Source of the DNA: CAYNYI01 sp964401455
GTDB lineage: Bacteria > Fibrobacterota > OXYB2-FULL-49-7 > CAYNYI01
Assembly: GCA_964401455.1 (NCBI GenBank)
Contig: CAYNYI010000060.1
Coordinates: 1 to 18,974 of the forward strand
Reading direction: 5' to 3'
Length of the DNA stretch: 18,974 nt
A model generated the notes under the pieces. That model was given only the letters and a program-made list of their open reading frames with translations, searched no databases and had not been told where the DNA came from. A program made the translations under genes and the position numbers. Below, piece by piece: positions 5,091-14,328 of the stretch (position 1 is its first letter; every line of letters begins with the position of its first letter).

Positions 5091-6785
5091 ATGAATCCTT
5101 TCACTGATAACAGTATTTTGAAAAAAGGCTGGAAGTTATTTTCATCCGGAAAATACCGGGAGACGCTTGCTTTTGTCGAAAAAAAAATTAACGATGGCAA
5201 GAGTTCTCCTCATACTTCTTTTCTGAAAGGGATGGCACTTTCTAAACTTGATAGTATCGAGTCCGCTTTGCCATTTATAGAGTATGCCAGAAAAAGAAGC
5301 CCCTCTTCCAAAATTTATATTCAGGCCTATGCAAATATGCTGGAGGATTCCGGCAGGATGAGAAAAGCGCTTCCTGAATACCTTGCCCTTACAGATCTCT
5401 GTCCTACTCAAAAAGACGGATATACAGGAGTCGCAAAATGTTTCCTAAGCTGGGGTTCGTATAAAAAAGCCGTGGATGTCTTGGAGCAAGGCATCGAAAA
5501 AGGAGTTCCGCTTAAAGAGCTGGTTCCGATGTTGTTTAAGGCAAGTTATGAGTTTCGCGACCCGGAAAGAATTGAATTATACTCCGAAAAACTGACTGAA
5601 TTATTCCCTGACAATCCTGATGTATTATCTTCGATAGGGGATACACACAAATCTATGGGGAATTTGGAAAAGGCGGCAGAATTATACAGGAAAGCTATCT
5701 GTGTTTCTCCGGATTATTTAAGCGGTTACTATTTTTTAACTGCGGTTTTGAATGGAAAAGAACTTTATTCTTATGCTCCGATGTTGGAGGAAAAGCTTCT
5801 TCATACTGGTCTGAAAGACTTGGAAAAGCTACGGGTTAATTTTGCTCTCGGAAAAATTTATAATGATACCGGCGATTATGAAAAGGCTTTTCGTCATTTT
5901 TCAGCGGGTAATTCTATTAGAGCTATGTCGAATACCGGCGGGTTTAATTATTCAAATTATTACAAATATGAGACCGTTTTTAAAGATTTGTTTGATAAGG
6001 ACTTTTTTGATTCACTTCCTTCGTCTTCCGGAGAAGATAAGTCTCCGATTTTTATTGTCGGTCTTATGCGGTCGGGAACAACCCTTCTTGAACAAATCAT
6101 TACCGGAACTTCCGATGTAAAAGCCGGCGGTGAGATGCCTTTTATGCAGAACAGCGGAGAAAGACTTATTTATCTTGCCGGTGAAAGTCTTGAGCGTATC
6201 CCGGTCACGCTGCGCATTGAGGAAAACCGGAAAAAACTCGCTTTTAGTTATATGTCATCTGTAAGGGAAATATTGGGATGGGATGGAAGATTCACAGATA
6301 AGCTGCCTTCCAATATCCTTTTTATCTGGCTGATTAGAGCTATTCTTCCTGATGCTAAAGTTATAAATTGCAGAAGAAACGCAGCAGATGTTGCTTTTTC
6401 CTGCTTCAGTATGAATTTTGAGAAACCCCATGAATATTCAAACAGTCTTCAGGAATTGGGGAAAACACACAACTTTTATAAAAGACTCAGCGATCACTGG
6501 AGGAAAAGTCTGCCGGAAGATTTTTATACCGAACTTCAGTATGAGGATTTGGTAAGAAAACCTGAACAGACATTAAAAACACTAACGGAATTCTGCGGTA
6601 TCCAATGGAAAGATGACCTTCTTAGTTTTACTAAAAGCGGAAATTTGGTTAAAACAGCCAGCGGAGCTCAGGTTCGTGATAAACTGCATTGCGGGTCTAT
6701 AGGTAAGTGGAAGAAATATGAGAAATTTATGACACCGTTTATAAATGAAGTGGGGGAAGAGGAGGCAAACCGGCATATTTCTTAA
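5091..6785 (+). CDS. TPR repeat-sulfotransferase fusion protein
   Basis: A 564-residue two-part protein. Residues 1-290 are tetratricopeptide-like helical repeats (clear at 173-206, SIGDTHKSMGNLEKAAELYR, and 247-275). Residues 318-545 form a PAPS-dependent sulfotransferase. The 5'-phosphosulfate loop is VGLMRSGTT at 323-331 (usually MPRSGTT; here LMRSGTT), GGEM 347-350 follows, the 3'-phosphate site is CRRNAADVAFSCF at 427-439 with R429 and S437, then YEDLV 484-488 and SIGKWKKY 536-543. The family transfers sulfate from PAPS to protein tyrosine, sugar or small-molecule acceptors; TPR-fused members probably use the repeats to hold a protein acceptor. It has no signal peptide, so it should be cytoplasmic. 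It begins 6 bases after the nuclease stop, without a clear Shine-Dalgarno site, suggesting coupled translation. The acceptor is unknown. Confidence 0.9.
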   Translation: MNPFTDNSILKKGWKLFSSGKYRETLAFVEKKINDGKSSPHTSFLKGMALSKLDSIESALPFIEYARKRSPSSKIYIQAYANMLEDSGRMRKALPEYLALTDLCPTQKDGYTGVAKCFLSWGSYKKAVDVLEQGIEKGVPLKELVPMLFKASYEFRDPERIELYSEKLTELFPDNPDVLSSIGDTHKSMGNLEKAAELYRKAICVSPDYLSGYYFLTAVLNGKELYSYAPMLEEKLLHTGLKDLEKLRVNFALGKIYNDTGDYEKAFRHFSAGNSIRAMSNTGGFNYSNYYKYETVFKDLFDKDFFDSLPSSSGEDKSPIFIVGLMRSGTTLLEQIITGTSDVKAGGEMPFMQNSGERLIYLAGESLERIPVTLRIEENRKKLAFSYMSSVREILGWDGRFTDKLPSNILFIWLIRAILPDAKVINCRRNAADVAFSCFSMNFEKPHEYSNSLQELGKTHNFYKRLSDHWRKSLPEDFYTELQYEDLVRKPEQTLKTLTEFCGIQWKDDLLSFTKSGNLVKTASGAQVRDKLHCGSIGKWKKYEKFMTPFINEVGEEEANRHIS

Positions 6786-6839
6786 AAATAACAAATTAAA
6801 AGCATAAAAGCCTTATGTAAAAAAGTATATTAGCGTATT

Positions 6840-9251
6840 ATGCGCTTTGCTTTTTCTCTGTTTAGTTCAGTTTCGGGATTTTTCGGTGCTTCCTTGCATT
6901 ACCGTGAATACCGCAACTATACCCGCTACCTATATTCGCTTCGATTAATACCTTCAGTTATTTTTTGTTCTGTTTTTTCCGAGTTCGTTTTTAGAAATCC
7001 GAATGCCGTGTATATGCCATTATCGGTTATTTTTGTTTTTATTATATCATATATTCTTTATGGATATTCCCGTAAACTATTTAGGTTTGGCGCAGGAGTT
7101 TTTGCGGTATTCTTCTTTCTTTACGCTCATAATTGCCTTGCGATTAGAAGCGGGGCAATCTCATTTAGGCGTGGTGATACTCTTACTGTACAGAGAAATG
7201 CGATAAAGGGGAAGAATAGTAATTACACCGACCTTAGCGGAAAAGATAAAGGGAATCTGAGGCTTTTCTTTAAAAATGGACTTTCTCTGCGAACCGGCAC
7301 AAAATTAATTCTTCCCTCAATTCCGGAAAAACCTTTCAGAAGAACCAATCCCGGCGGTTTTTCTTATAGGAACCATCTCTTTTTAAGGGGAATAACGGCT
7401 ACGGCATATGTCGAAGACATCAATGAATGCAGTAAATGCGGAGAAGAAAAAACAATAAGAATAGCTTTAAAAAAATTTACTGATGCGCTAAGAGAGTATA
7501 TCCGGAAAGCAATAAGAGATAATGTATTGCCAGAGTACCGATTCTTCGCTGAAGGGATTATTCTCGGCAACAGAGCCGGTATGCCGGAGAGAGCTAAAGA
7601 AGATTTTTCAGAAACAGGAATGTTCCATATTTTAGCTGTCAGCGGAATGCACGTTGCGGTTATACTTGTTATTTTCAATTCCCTGTTTTCAATTTTCTTT
7701 ATGCCTGTCAGATTAAAGGCCGTTTTTTTAATTGCAGTATTATGGGTATATGCCATAATAGCCGGGTTCGGCCCTTCGGTTTTCAGGGCTGCGGTAATGG
7801 GCTCGGCAATCCTGGGCGGGTGGCTTTTCCAGAGACGAACAAATATCTACAATACTCTTGCATTTTCTGCTGTTATTATCCTTATTGTAAACCCCCTTTT
7901 TATTTATGATCCGGGATTTCTGCTTTCATATGGAGCGACTTTCGGAATAATTTTTTTATATCGAAAATTTTTTATAGTTTATTCAGCAATTTCATCCGGT
8001 TTTCCCCCGATCATTCGCCCGGTTCTTGCTTCTTTTTTTATGACTTTTTCAGCTTTGGCCGGAACCGCGCCTTTTTTAATGACTTTTTTTGGAAAGATTT
8101 CTCTCGTCTCTTTTTTCGCAAATCTTGCTGTTGTACCTCTCGCATTTTGCGCAGTTTCTCTTTGTATTGCCCTTATTGCAGTTTCCCCGATACTGCCATT
8201 TGCCGCTTCATCTTATGGGGCGGCATTTTCATTAATTACAAAAATCATTTTGATAATAGTTGAGAAAGCCGCGGATTTTAGATATGCAAGTTTTAATACC
8301 GGGGCTCCGGGAGTCGCGGCTGTTATTTTTATCTATGTATTTCTGACGCTTGCTTTGTCATCAGGGAAAAATTTAAGAAAATGGGCATTACCCATATTTA
8401 TTCTGCTTTCAGGGCTGAATTTAATTATTGCAAAAAACATATGGGCTTATTTTAATCCGTGCGTAAAAGTTACCTTCATGGATGTGGGGCAAGGCGACGC
8501 TGTCCTTCTGGAACTGCCGGGAAAGAATAATATTTTAATTGATGCGGGTGACAGAACCAGATGGAAGGATTACGGTGAAAGGGTTGTTTCGGATGTCCTG
8601 AGGTATAAAGGCGTAAACAGGCTGAATTATTGTATTGCCAGTCACCCGGACAGGGACCATATAGGCGGAATGGCCTCTGTTATCGAAAATTTTAATATAA
8701 AGGCATTGGCTGAGCCTGATTTAAAAGCGGGAAGCACGGTTCATCGGGAATTAAGAGCATTATGTATCAGTCAGAAAATCCCTATAGTTAAATTATTTTC
8801 CGGATGTTTATTTAAAGCCGGATCTGCATCGCTCCTTTGTTTGTCGCCCCCTTTGGTTAACGGGGGCTTCTACGGAGAAGACAGTAATGAAAATTCAATA
8901 ATCATTAGAATGGTTATCGGTAAAAATTCTCTGTTGCTCACCGGAGATGCAGGCTTTTCGGCTGAAAATTTTTGTCTGAGTAATTATGGGTCTGATGTAC
9001 GTTCTAATATATTAAAAATAGGCCATCATGGAAGCGGCGGCAGTACCGGGGAAAAATTTATTAATGCCGTATCTCCATCAGAATGCGTGATTTCGGTGGG
9101 CAAAAATAACCGCTTCGGTCATCCTGATAATTCTGTAATTCAGAGGGTAGCTGATGGAGGAAGAACGCTTCACAGAACAGATCGGGATGGAGCCGTTGAG
9201 TTTCTAATTTATAAAGACACATACAAAGTAAGGCATTATGGAGAATTATAA
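6840..9251 (+). CDS. comEC: ComEC/Rec2 family DNA uptake channel
   Basis: An 803-residue inner-membrane channel protein that carries single-stranded transforming DNA into the cytoplasm. In order: N-terminal membrane segments (about 38-95), an OB-like DUF4131 domain (about 110-195, ending NPGGFSYRNHLFLRGITATA), the multi-span Competence domain (about 230-520, with ILGNRAGMP near 241 and HILAVSGMHVAVI near 262), and a C-terminal metallo-beta-lactamase-like domain (about 545-800). The last has DVGQGDAVLL near 548, the metal motif HPDRDH near 602, LLTGDAG near 700 and GHHGSGGS near 728, so its nuclease site looks intact. Length is close to that of Bacillus ComEC. The start at 6840 has no clear Shine-Dalgarno site; a TATATT 10 bases upstream (6824-6829) hints at a local promoter with a very short leader, but no -35 supports it. 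It overlaps the ComF gene by 14 bases. Confidence 0.95.
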   Translation: MRFAFSLFSSVSGFFGASLHYREYRNYTRYLYSLRLIPSVIFCSVFSEFVFRNPNAVYMPLSVIFVFIISYILYGYSRKLFRFGAGVFAVFFFLYAHNCLAIRSGAISFRRGDTLTVQRNAIKGKNSNYTDLSGKDKGNLRLFFKNGLSLRTGTKLILPSIPEKPFRRTNPGGFSYRNHLFLRGITATAYVEDINECSKCGEEKTIRIALKKFTDALREYIRKAIRDNVLPEYRFFAEGIILGNRAGMPERAKEDFSETGMFHILAVSGMHVAVILVIFNSLFSIFFMPVRLKAVFLIAVLWVYAIIAGFGPSVFRAAVMGSAILGGWLFQRRTNIYNTLAFSAVIILIVNPLFIYDPGFLLSYGATFGIIFLYRKFFIVYSAISSGFPPIIRPVLASFFMTFSALAGTAPFLMTFFGKISLVSFFANLAVVPLAFCAVSLCIALIAVSPILPFAASSYGAAFSLITKIILIIVEKAADFRYASFNTGAPGVAAVIFIYVFLTLALSSGKNLRKWALPIFILLSGLNLIIAKNIWAYFNPCVKVTFMDVGQGDAVLLELPGKNNILIDAGDRTRWKDYGERVVSDVLRYKGVNRLNYCIASHPDRDHIGGMASVIENFNIKALAEPDLKAGSTVHRELRALCISQKIPIVKLFSGCLFKAGSASLLCLSPPLVNGGFYGEDSNENSIIIRMVIGKNSLLLTGDAGFSAENFCLSNYGSDVRSNILKIGHHGSGGSTGEKFINAVSPSECVISVGKNNRFGHPDNSVIQRVADGGRTLHRTDRDGAVEFLIYKDTYKVRHYGEL

Positions 9252-9906
9252 TCTCAGAAAAATTGCGGCCTGTTTCCGGAAAGTATTCGGCTCTCTGCTT
9301 TATTTTTTATATCCTCCCGTATGTTTTATATGCGGAGAATATTTTCATGAAAAAAGCCGTCACATATGCGGGGTATGTAAAAAAAAATTCAAAAAAGCGG
9401 ATGGCTCTGTGGAAAACTGTTTCTCCGCATATGTTTTTGATGAGAATCTAAAAAAAATAATGCACTCGCTTAAATATCAAAAACTAAGCTCTATAGGTTT
9501 TGAAATAGGAGTTGTATCAGCTGAAGAAGCAGGAAAAGATTATTTCTTTCCCTATGACTGCATAGTGCCTGTACCTGTTCACCATACACGTTTAAGGGAA
9601 AGGGGGTATAACCAGGTACTATTCATAGCCGAAGGGCTGAATTCGGTATCAGGTAAACCTGTTATTTCCGTTCTTGCTAGAATTCGAAAGACGGGTTCTC
9701 AGACACGCCTTTCAAAAGAAGAACGCGCCTTGAATATCCGGGGCGCCTTTGCTATAAGGAAGAAATTCCGCGATTATATCAAAAATAAGAAAATACTGCT
9801 TATTGATGATGTTTATACAACAGGAGCGACCTCCGATGAGGCGCGAAGAATACTGATTGAAAACGGATCAGAGCTTGTAACTGTTTTTACAGTTTGCAGA
9901 GCTTAG
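9238..9906 (+). CDS. comF: ComF family phosphoribosyltransferase-like protein
   Basis: A 222-residue ComFC/GntX-type protein, cytoplasmic, required for late steps of transformation in competent species. The N-terminal four-cysteine zinc motif is complete: C29-x2-C32 and C44-x2-C47. The type I phosphoribosyltransferase domain follows: IVPVPVHHTRLRERGYNQ near 110-127 and the PRPP loop KILLIDDVYTTGAT near 185-198. It starts inside the comEC stop region (14-base overlap), a strong sign of coupled translation and joint function. After its stop, 62 bases precede the efflux cluster; I see no convincing terminator or promoter in that gap. Confidence 0.93.
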   Translation: MENYNLRKIAACFRKVFGSLLYFLYPPVCFICGEYFHEKSRHICGVCKKKFKKADGSVENCFSAYVFDENLKKIMHSLKYQKLSSIGFEIGVVSAEEAGKDYFFPYDCIVPVPVHHTRLRERGYNQVLFIAEGLNSVSGKPVISVLARIRKTGSQTRLSKEERALNIRGAFAIRKKFRDYIKNKKILLIDDVYTTGATSDEARRILIENGSELVTVFTVCRA

Positions 9907-9968
9907 AAAATTAATGTGGATTTTATGGACAATTTTTTGCAGGTTTAATAATTATATTATAGAAAGTT

Positions 9969-11279
9969 ATGCCTAAGCTGCTGCTGATTATCCTATTTCT
10001 ATTCGTTATCCGTATCTACCCCCTTACGGAAAAGCAAGCCGTTGATTCGGCTTTATGCAATAATTTTAAACTTCATATCGCCGAAATAAACCAGGAAACC
10101 GCGGACATTGAAAAACGTTCTGCTATTATGGGATATCTGCCTAAATTAGAAACCGGATTTAACGATACTCTTATTTATTCCAAAAAAAGCGGCCGGCCTT
10201 ACAGTATGGAAGCCAAATTAAAACAGAAGAACCCATACGGAGGAGTCTTCAGTATTCATTCGGGTGATGTGACGCGCCTTAGGGACTCAAATGATTTATA
10301 CATGGCTTTCAGTCAGCCCCTTTTGTCGGGATTTATTTTTGACCGTAAAATTTTACTGTCCGGGCTTGAAAAGAAAAGAGCGGGAATAGATTTTAGGGCC
10401 CGTGTTTTAGATGAAATCAGCACTGTTCGAAGTACTTTCTGGAAAACGGTACTCGCAAAGCAGTCTCTATCGCTTGCTCTTGCGGCAGAAAAAGCCTCCC
10501 GTGTTAACTATGAAATAGCATTGGAAAGACATCGTTTAGGTCTTATCAGAAAGGTTGATCTGCTTGAAGCGGAGCGGGAACTGTTTGAAAAAAAGAACGG
10601 TATTCTAAAAGCTGAGAATATTTTAGGAAATTCTCTCTCACGGCTTGGATTTATTACGGGAATATCTCGAATTAAACCCGGGGATATTCCGGATTCAATA
10701 TCCGCAGTTACTGCGGTGCCCGTGAATGATTTTGATTCTAAAAAAGCCGCAGAGTCAAGCCTTGCGGTTAGAATTGCCAAAATTGATTTAGAAAAAGCAC
10801 AGGCCTCCGAAAAGGGCCTTTTTAGAACGAGATTTCCGGAGCTTTATCTTAAAGTAGGATTGCCGGCAGATGAACCGGATGACTTTTTTACCGGTTTCAG
10901 TCTGAGCTATACCTTCGGGGATTTCAGCCCTTCTCATGAGCACAGGCTCGGTGAACTTGTTTCGGAGAGAAGGTCGGTATCCCTGGAGGAACTGGTGGGA
11001 AATACAAGGATTACGATAGAGGAAAAACTTCGGAATCTGGTCTTTTTAAGAAGATCGTTGAATAATTCAGAAAAATCTGTTAAGATTTCCGGCGAAAGCC
11101 GACGGTTACATCGGGAACTTTTTAAAAGCGGAGAAACATCATCTAAAGAATTGATTGAGTCAGAGAATCGTTATCATTCCGAGAAACTTGATTATATCCA
11201 GAGTCTTATAGACTATAAAACAGAAATGATAGAGTTTTACCGTATCACAGGGAGTTATGATATTGAAATCGAAAAATAG
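9969..11279 (+). CDS. TolC-like outer membrane efflux channel
   Basis: A 436-residue outer membrane factor of the TolC/OEP family. The N-terminal hydrophobic stretch (residues 3-18, LLLIILFLFVIRIYPL) is a signal peptide. Then come the usual long alpha-hairpins: EKQAVDSALCNNFKLHIAEINQETADIEKRSA (about 21-55) and the second-half equivalents around 150-230 and 330-435, with beta-strand insertions at about 60-135 and 285-325. Such trimers form the exit duct of tripartite exporters. It is the first gene of the efflux operon and overlaps the adaptor gene by 23 bases. It is shorter than most OMF proteins and substrate cannot be inferred. The Shine-Dalgarno site is weak (AGAAAG directly before TTATG). 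Confidence 0.87.
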   Translation: MPKLLLIILFLFVIRIYPLTEKQAVDSALCNNFKLHIAEINQETADIEKRSAIMGYLPKLETGFNDTLIYSKKSGRPYSMEAKLKQKNPYGGVFSIHSGDVTRLRDSNDLYMAFSQPLLSGFIFDRKILLSGLEKKRAGIDFRARVLDEISTVRSTFWKTVLAKQSLSLALAAEKASRVNYEIALERHRLGLIRKVDLLEAERELFEKKNGILKAENILGNSLSRLGFITGISRIKPGDIPDSISAVTAVPVNDFDSKKAAESSLAVRIAKIDLEKAQASEKGLFRTRFPELYLKVGLPADEPDDFFTGFSLSYTFGDFSPSHEHRLGELVSERRSVSLEELVGNTRITIEEKLRNLVFLRRSLNNSEKSVKISGESRRLHRELFKSGETSSKELIESENRYHSEKLDYIQSLIDYKTEMIEFYRITGSYDIEIEK

Positions 11280-12396
11280 ACCTGATACCGAAATATCTTC
11301 TTTGCTTATAACGGCTTTAGCTTTCTTTATGATTTTATTATCAGGCTGCGGCGGCAGAGCTGCTCCGGAGCCAATAGCTGAGGTTGTAAGGAAAAGAGAT
11401 ATTATAAGGAAAATATCTGTCGTCGGGACCCTTTTGCCGCGCATTAGCATTGATTTAAAATCAGAAGTAGCCGGGAGAGTTACCGAGGTAGTTTTCGAAG
11501 AAGGTGATGCGCTTAAAAAAGGGGAAACGGTTTTTAAAATCGACACGCAGCCCTATATTAACCGGCTCGCGAAAGCCAGGCTTGACCTGAGGAGCGCTAA
11601 GCTTAGACAAAAGAAGGCAGAAAGAGACTATCGAAATAAAAAAGGCCTCTTGGCTAAGGGCGGTGTAAGCAGAGTTGAACTGGAAGATGCCGAAATAGAA
11701 ATGGAAATATCCGCTATAGCACTTAATAAAGAGGAAATTAATGTAAAAGATATATTGGAGGATCTTGAGAGAACTTCTGTAACCAGTCCCATAGACGGTA
11801 TTTTAATAGATAGTGATGTCGAAGAAGGAGAAATTGTTTCTTCGGCAAGCGGCGGTCTGAGTTCCGGTACACTTATGGGTAAGGTTGCCAAACTGGATGA
11901 CATGGAAATTTCTACAGAAATAACAGAAGTCGATTATAAAAATGTAAATAAGGGGGATACCGTTATTGTAAGAAGCATGGGCGAAGACGACCATACTTTT
12001 AAGGGTATAGTCAGCTTTGTCTCTTCTTCGGCGAGAGATAGCGATAACGGAGGTGCAAAAGTTTTTGATGTAAAAGTCAATGTTATATCTGATTCCAGAG
12101 AACTTATGCCCGGTATAAACGTTATTGTTGATTTTATTATCGGTATGTCAATTTCGACACCTTCTCTTCCTTTTGAATTTATAACAGTGAAGGATAAAAA
12201 ACAATATGTTTTCAAATCAGAAGCGGGAAATCCGGAAGAAGTTGAAACCGGCATGGATGACGGTATTTTTATTGAACTTCTAGATGGTCCCGCTCCGGGG
12301 GATACTGTTTATAAAATTCCCGGTGAGGCTGAATTGAAACTTAGAGAGTTTAAAAAAAGAAATAAGTCAACGCGCCGCGGTAAAGGACGCTCCTGA
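11257..12396 (+). CDS. Periplasmic adaptor lipoprotein of MacA/HlyD type
   Basis: A 379-residue membrane fusion protein that would bridge the permeases to the TolC-like channel. It has a signal peptide with lipobox LSGC and lipidation cysteine C31, so it is probably anchored by lipid. The first half of the lipoyl/barrel-sandwich domain is at about 56-96 (SEVAGRVTEVVFEEGDALKKGETVFKID is typical), an alpha-hairpin at about 97-168, the second lipoyl half at about 170-193 (TSPIDGILIDSDVEEGEIV), then the beta-barrel and membrane-proximal domains; the tail is very basic (KKRNKSTRRGKGRS). The ATG at 11257 is only 2 bases from the Shine-Dalgarno GGGAG; the in-frame TTG at 11263 is 8 bases away and is a better-placed start that would yield MKSKNRPD. 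The gene overlaps both neighbours, 23 bases upstream and 1 base downstream. Confidence 0.9.
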   Translation: MILKSKNRPDTEISSLLITALAFFMILLSGCGGRAAPEPIAEVVRKRDIIRKISVVGTLLPRISIDLKSEVAGRVTEVVFEEGDALKKGETVFKIDTQPYINRLAKARLDLRSAKLRQKKAERDYRNKKGLLAKGGVSRVELEDAEIEMEISAIALNKEEINVKDILEDLERTSVTSPIDGILIDSDVEEGEIVSSASGGLSSGTLMGKVAKLDDMEISTEITEVDYKNVNKGDTVIVRSMGEDDHTFKGIVSFVSSSARDSDNGGAKVFDVKVNVISDSRELMPGINVIVDFIIGMSISTPSLPFEFITVKDKKQYVFKSEAGNPEEVETGMDDGIFIELLDGPAPGDTVYKIPGEAELKLREFKKRNKSTRRGKGRS

Positions 12397-13070
12397 TGGA
12401 GACTGAAGTCTTTCGCATCGAGAATCTTTGCAAACATTATTCACTCGGTACCGGTAAAAGGATTGAAGTAATACGAGATCTTAATCTGGTCGTTCGGCAG
12501 GGAGAATTTGTTGCTATAGTTGGTCCTTCCGGATCGGGGAAATCCACTCTCCTTAATATTGCGGGATGTCTTGACAGACCTTCTTCAGGAAAATATCTTC
12601 TCAGCGGCCGGGATGTGTCGATTCTCAGTGACAAGGAATTAGCGCGGGTCCGAAACAAAGAAATTGGATTTGTTTTTCAAAATTTCAATCTTCTTCCACG
12701 TTTTGATATATATCATAATGTAGAGCTTCCGTTGATTTATTCCGAACTCCCGTCCTCTGCACGCAGGAAGAAAGTCCTTGAAATCATTGAAAAAGTAGGT
12801 CTCACCGATAGAATTAAGCATAAGCCATCCGAATTGTCGGGTGGGCAGAAGCAAAGGGTGGCTATAGCGAGGGCTTTGGTTAACAATCCCTCGGTTATCC
12901 TTGCCGATGAACCTACCGGAAACCTTGACTCAAAAACAGAAAAACAGATAATGAAAATTGTTACCGGTCTAAATAATGAGGGCCGAACCATTATAATGAT
13001 TACTCATGAAAAGGAAATCGCAAAATACGCTTCATCGAAATACAGCCTCAAGGACGGGGCTTTTGAGTAA
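12396..13070 (+). CDS. ABC transporter ATPase, MacB/LolD-like, stand-alone
   Basis: A 224-residue nucleotide-binding subunit without a fused membrane domain. All motifs are present: Walker A GPSGSGKST 43-51, Q-loop Q95, signature LSGGQ 147-151, Walker B VILADEP 167-173 with catalytic E172, D-loop GNLDS 175-179 and H204. It matches the MacB/LolD/FtsE group, whose ATPases drive mechanotransmission by FtsX-type permeases instead of carrying substrate across the inner membrane. The start ATG shares a base with the adaptor stop (TGATG), and its own stop overlaps the TTG start of the first permease, so all subunits should be made together. In MacB proper the ATPase is fused to the permease; here it is separate. 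Confidence 0.95.
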   Translation: METEVFRIENLCKHYSLGTGKRIEVIRDLNLVVRQGEFVAIVGPSGSGKSTLLNIAGCLDRPSSGKYLLSGRDVSILSDKELARVRNKEIGFVFQNFNLLPRFDIYHNVELPLIYSELPSSARRKKVLEIIEKVGLTDRIKHKPSELSGGQKQRVAIARALVNNPSVILADEPTGNLDSKTEKQIMKIVTGLNNEGRTIIMITHEKEIAKYASSKYSLKDGAFE

Positions 13071-14328
13071 AAACTATTTAAACTTATTTTCCCCCCTTTA
13101 TTCCGGATTACACACCGGTTACAGAGAAATACGCGCTAATAAATTCAGGAGTTTTGTAACAGTTTTCGGAATTATCATGGGTGTCGGGGGAATAACAGCG
13201 ATGATGAGTGTTTATAAAGGTTTTGAGCGTGGTTTCCTTGAAAGAGCCGAACGTACCGGCGGTATTGACCGTGCATCTGTGAAGCTGAGAGAACCTGATT
13301 CTGAAATGGAAGAGATCGCTTTTGGCAGATCTCACCGCGATGCTTATCGGGACCTTCTTTCGTTAGACAGCCTGTACAATGGAAAAGGCGATATTTTCCC
13401 GGGTATAAAGATCCGGCTTCCACTGCACCGGGCGGGGAGAACAAGCCGAACCGAAATATGGGCAGTTTATCCGGAGCACCTTGTTAATCATACACATTAC
13501 GTCGCAAAGGGCAGGTATTTCGACAGAAAAGACATTGAAAGAAAGTCTCAGGTTATGATCATTGGTTCCGAAGTGGCTGAAGATCTCTTTACTGGAGGTG
13601 AAGAAATAATAGGTTCCACGGTTGTTCTCGGAGGGAGTGCTTTTAGAATATGCGGAATTCTTTACAAGCAGGAAAGGTGGGACAAGGCCGGGAAACGGAA
13701 CTATCTCCGTGAAAAAAACGACAGAGCATATATCCCTTTTACTTCGGCTATAGGCAGGCTTGCCCCCTTAATATCGGATTCTTATTATCCAGCTTCATTT
13801 TCTTTACCGGATGCCGACAGTATCTACAAACAGGCGGAACGGGCTGTACCGTTAATTCGCAGAAGACATAACGGAATTGAAGATTTTGATATTGAGCTTA
13901 ACATTGAATGGATTGAAAGAGTCCGGGACCAGATAAATTCCACATTTTTAATATTCATCATCATTTCTTCTATTGCCATGCTGGTAAGTGGAATCGGAAT
14001 TTTAAACATTATGCTTGCCAGCCTTTCCGAAAGAATACGGGAGATTGGAGTAAGGATGTCAATGGGGGCTTCCCGTGAAGATATTATTATGCAATTTTTA
14101 AGTGAGTCTCTGTTGCTTACTTTCACCGGCGGTTTTGCAGGTGTGGCGGCGGGACTTTTGTTCGCATCTTATGCCGGAACAATAGGAAGGGATCTCACCC
14201 CGGTTATTTCCCCTTCAGTTGTATTTACCGGATTTATATTCTGTCTTTTTACCGGACTTTTTGCGGGACTTTATCCGGCATTTAAAGCGGGTAAACTTGA
14301 CCCGGCCGAGGCTCTCCGCTATGAATGA
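13063..14328 (+). CDS. FtsX/MacB-type ABC permease, first of a pair
   Basis: A 421-residue permease with MacB topology: one membrane segment at about residues 28-50 (FVTVFGIIMGVGGITAMMSVY), a large periplasmic domain to about 285, then three membrane segments. The loop SERIREIGVRMSMGASREDI is the characteristic coupling region and the end LDPAEALRYE is typical. I place the start at TTG 13063: it has AGGA at 13051-13054 with 8-base spacing, overlaps the ATPase stop in the ATGA-like manner seen elsewhere here, and gives a length identical to the second permease. The frame is open to an ATG at 13006, but the extra 19 residues are basic, unlike the family, and lie inside the ATPase gene. Likely partner of the second permease in a heterodimer that works with the TolC-like channel. 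Confidence 0.92.
   Translation: MSKNYLNLFSPLYSGLHTGYREIRANKFRSFVTVFGIIMGVGGITAMMSVYKGFERGFLERAERTGGIDRASVKLREPDSEMEEIAFGRSHRDAYRDLLSLDSLYNGKGDIFPGIKIRLPLHRAGRTSRTEIWAVYPEHLVNHTHYVAKGRYFDRKDIERKSQVMIIGSEVAEDLFTGGEEIIGSTVVLGGSAFRICGILYKQERWDKAGKRNYLREKNDRAYIPFTSAIGRLAPLISDSYYPASFSLPDADSIYKQAERAVPLIRRRHNGIEDFDIELNIEWIERVRDQINSTFLIFIIISSIAMLVSGIGILNIMLASLSERIREIGVRMSMGASREDIIMQFLSESLLLTFTGGFAGVAAGLLFASYAGTIGRDLTPVISPSVVFTGFIFCLFTGLFAGLYPAFKAGKLDPAEALRYE

Noticed and set aside
6786..6839. Terminator or promoter between the sulfotransferase and comEC
   Set aside because: A weak CATAA/TTATG hairpin has no T-run, and TATATT near 6824 lacks a -35 partner.
7364..7756. 130-codon - strand frame inside comEC, and similar antisense frames in the permeases and valS
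   Set aside because: The + strand genes there have clear, continuous family signatures; the antisense frames lack ribosome sites and recognisable motifs.
9907..9968. Promoter for the efflux operon
   Set aside because: The stretch is AT-rich with TATATT-like hexamers, but no -35 at a proper distance could be found.
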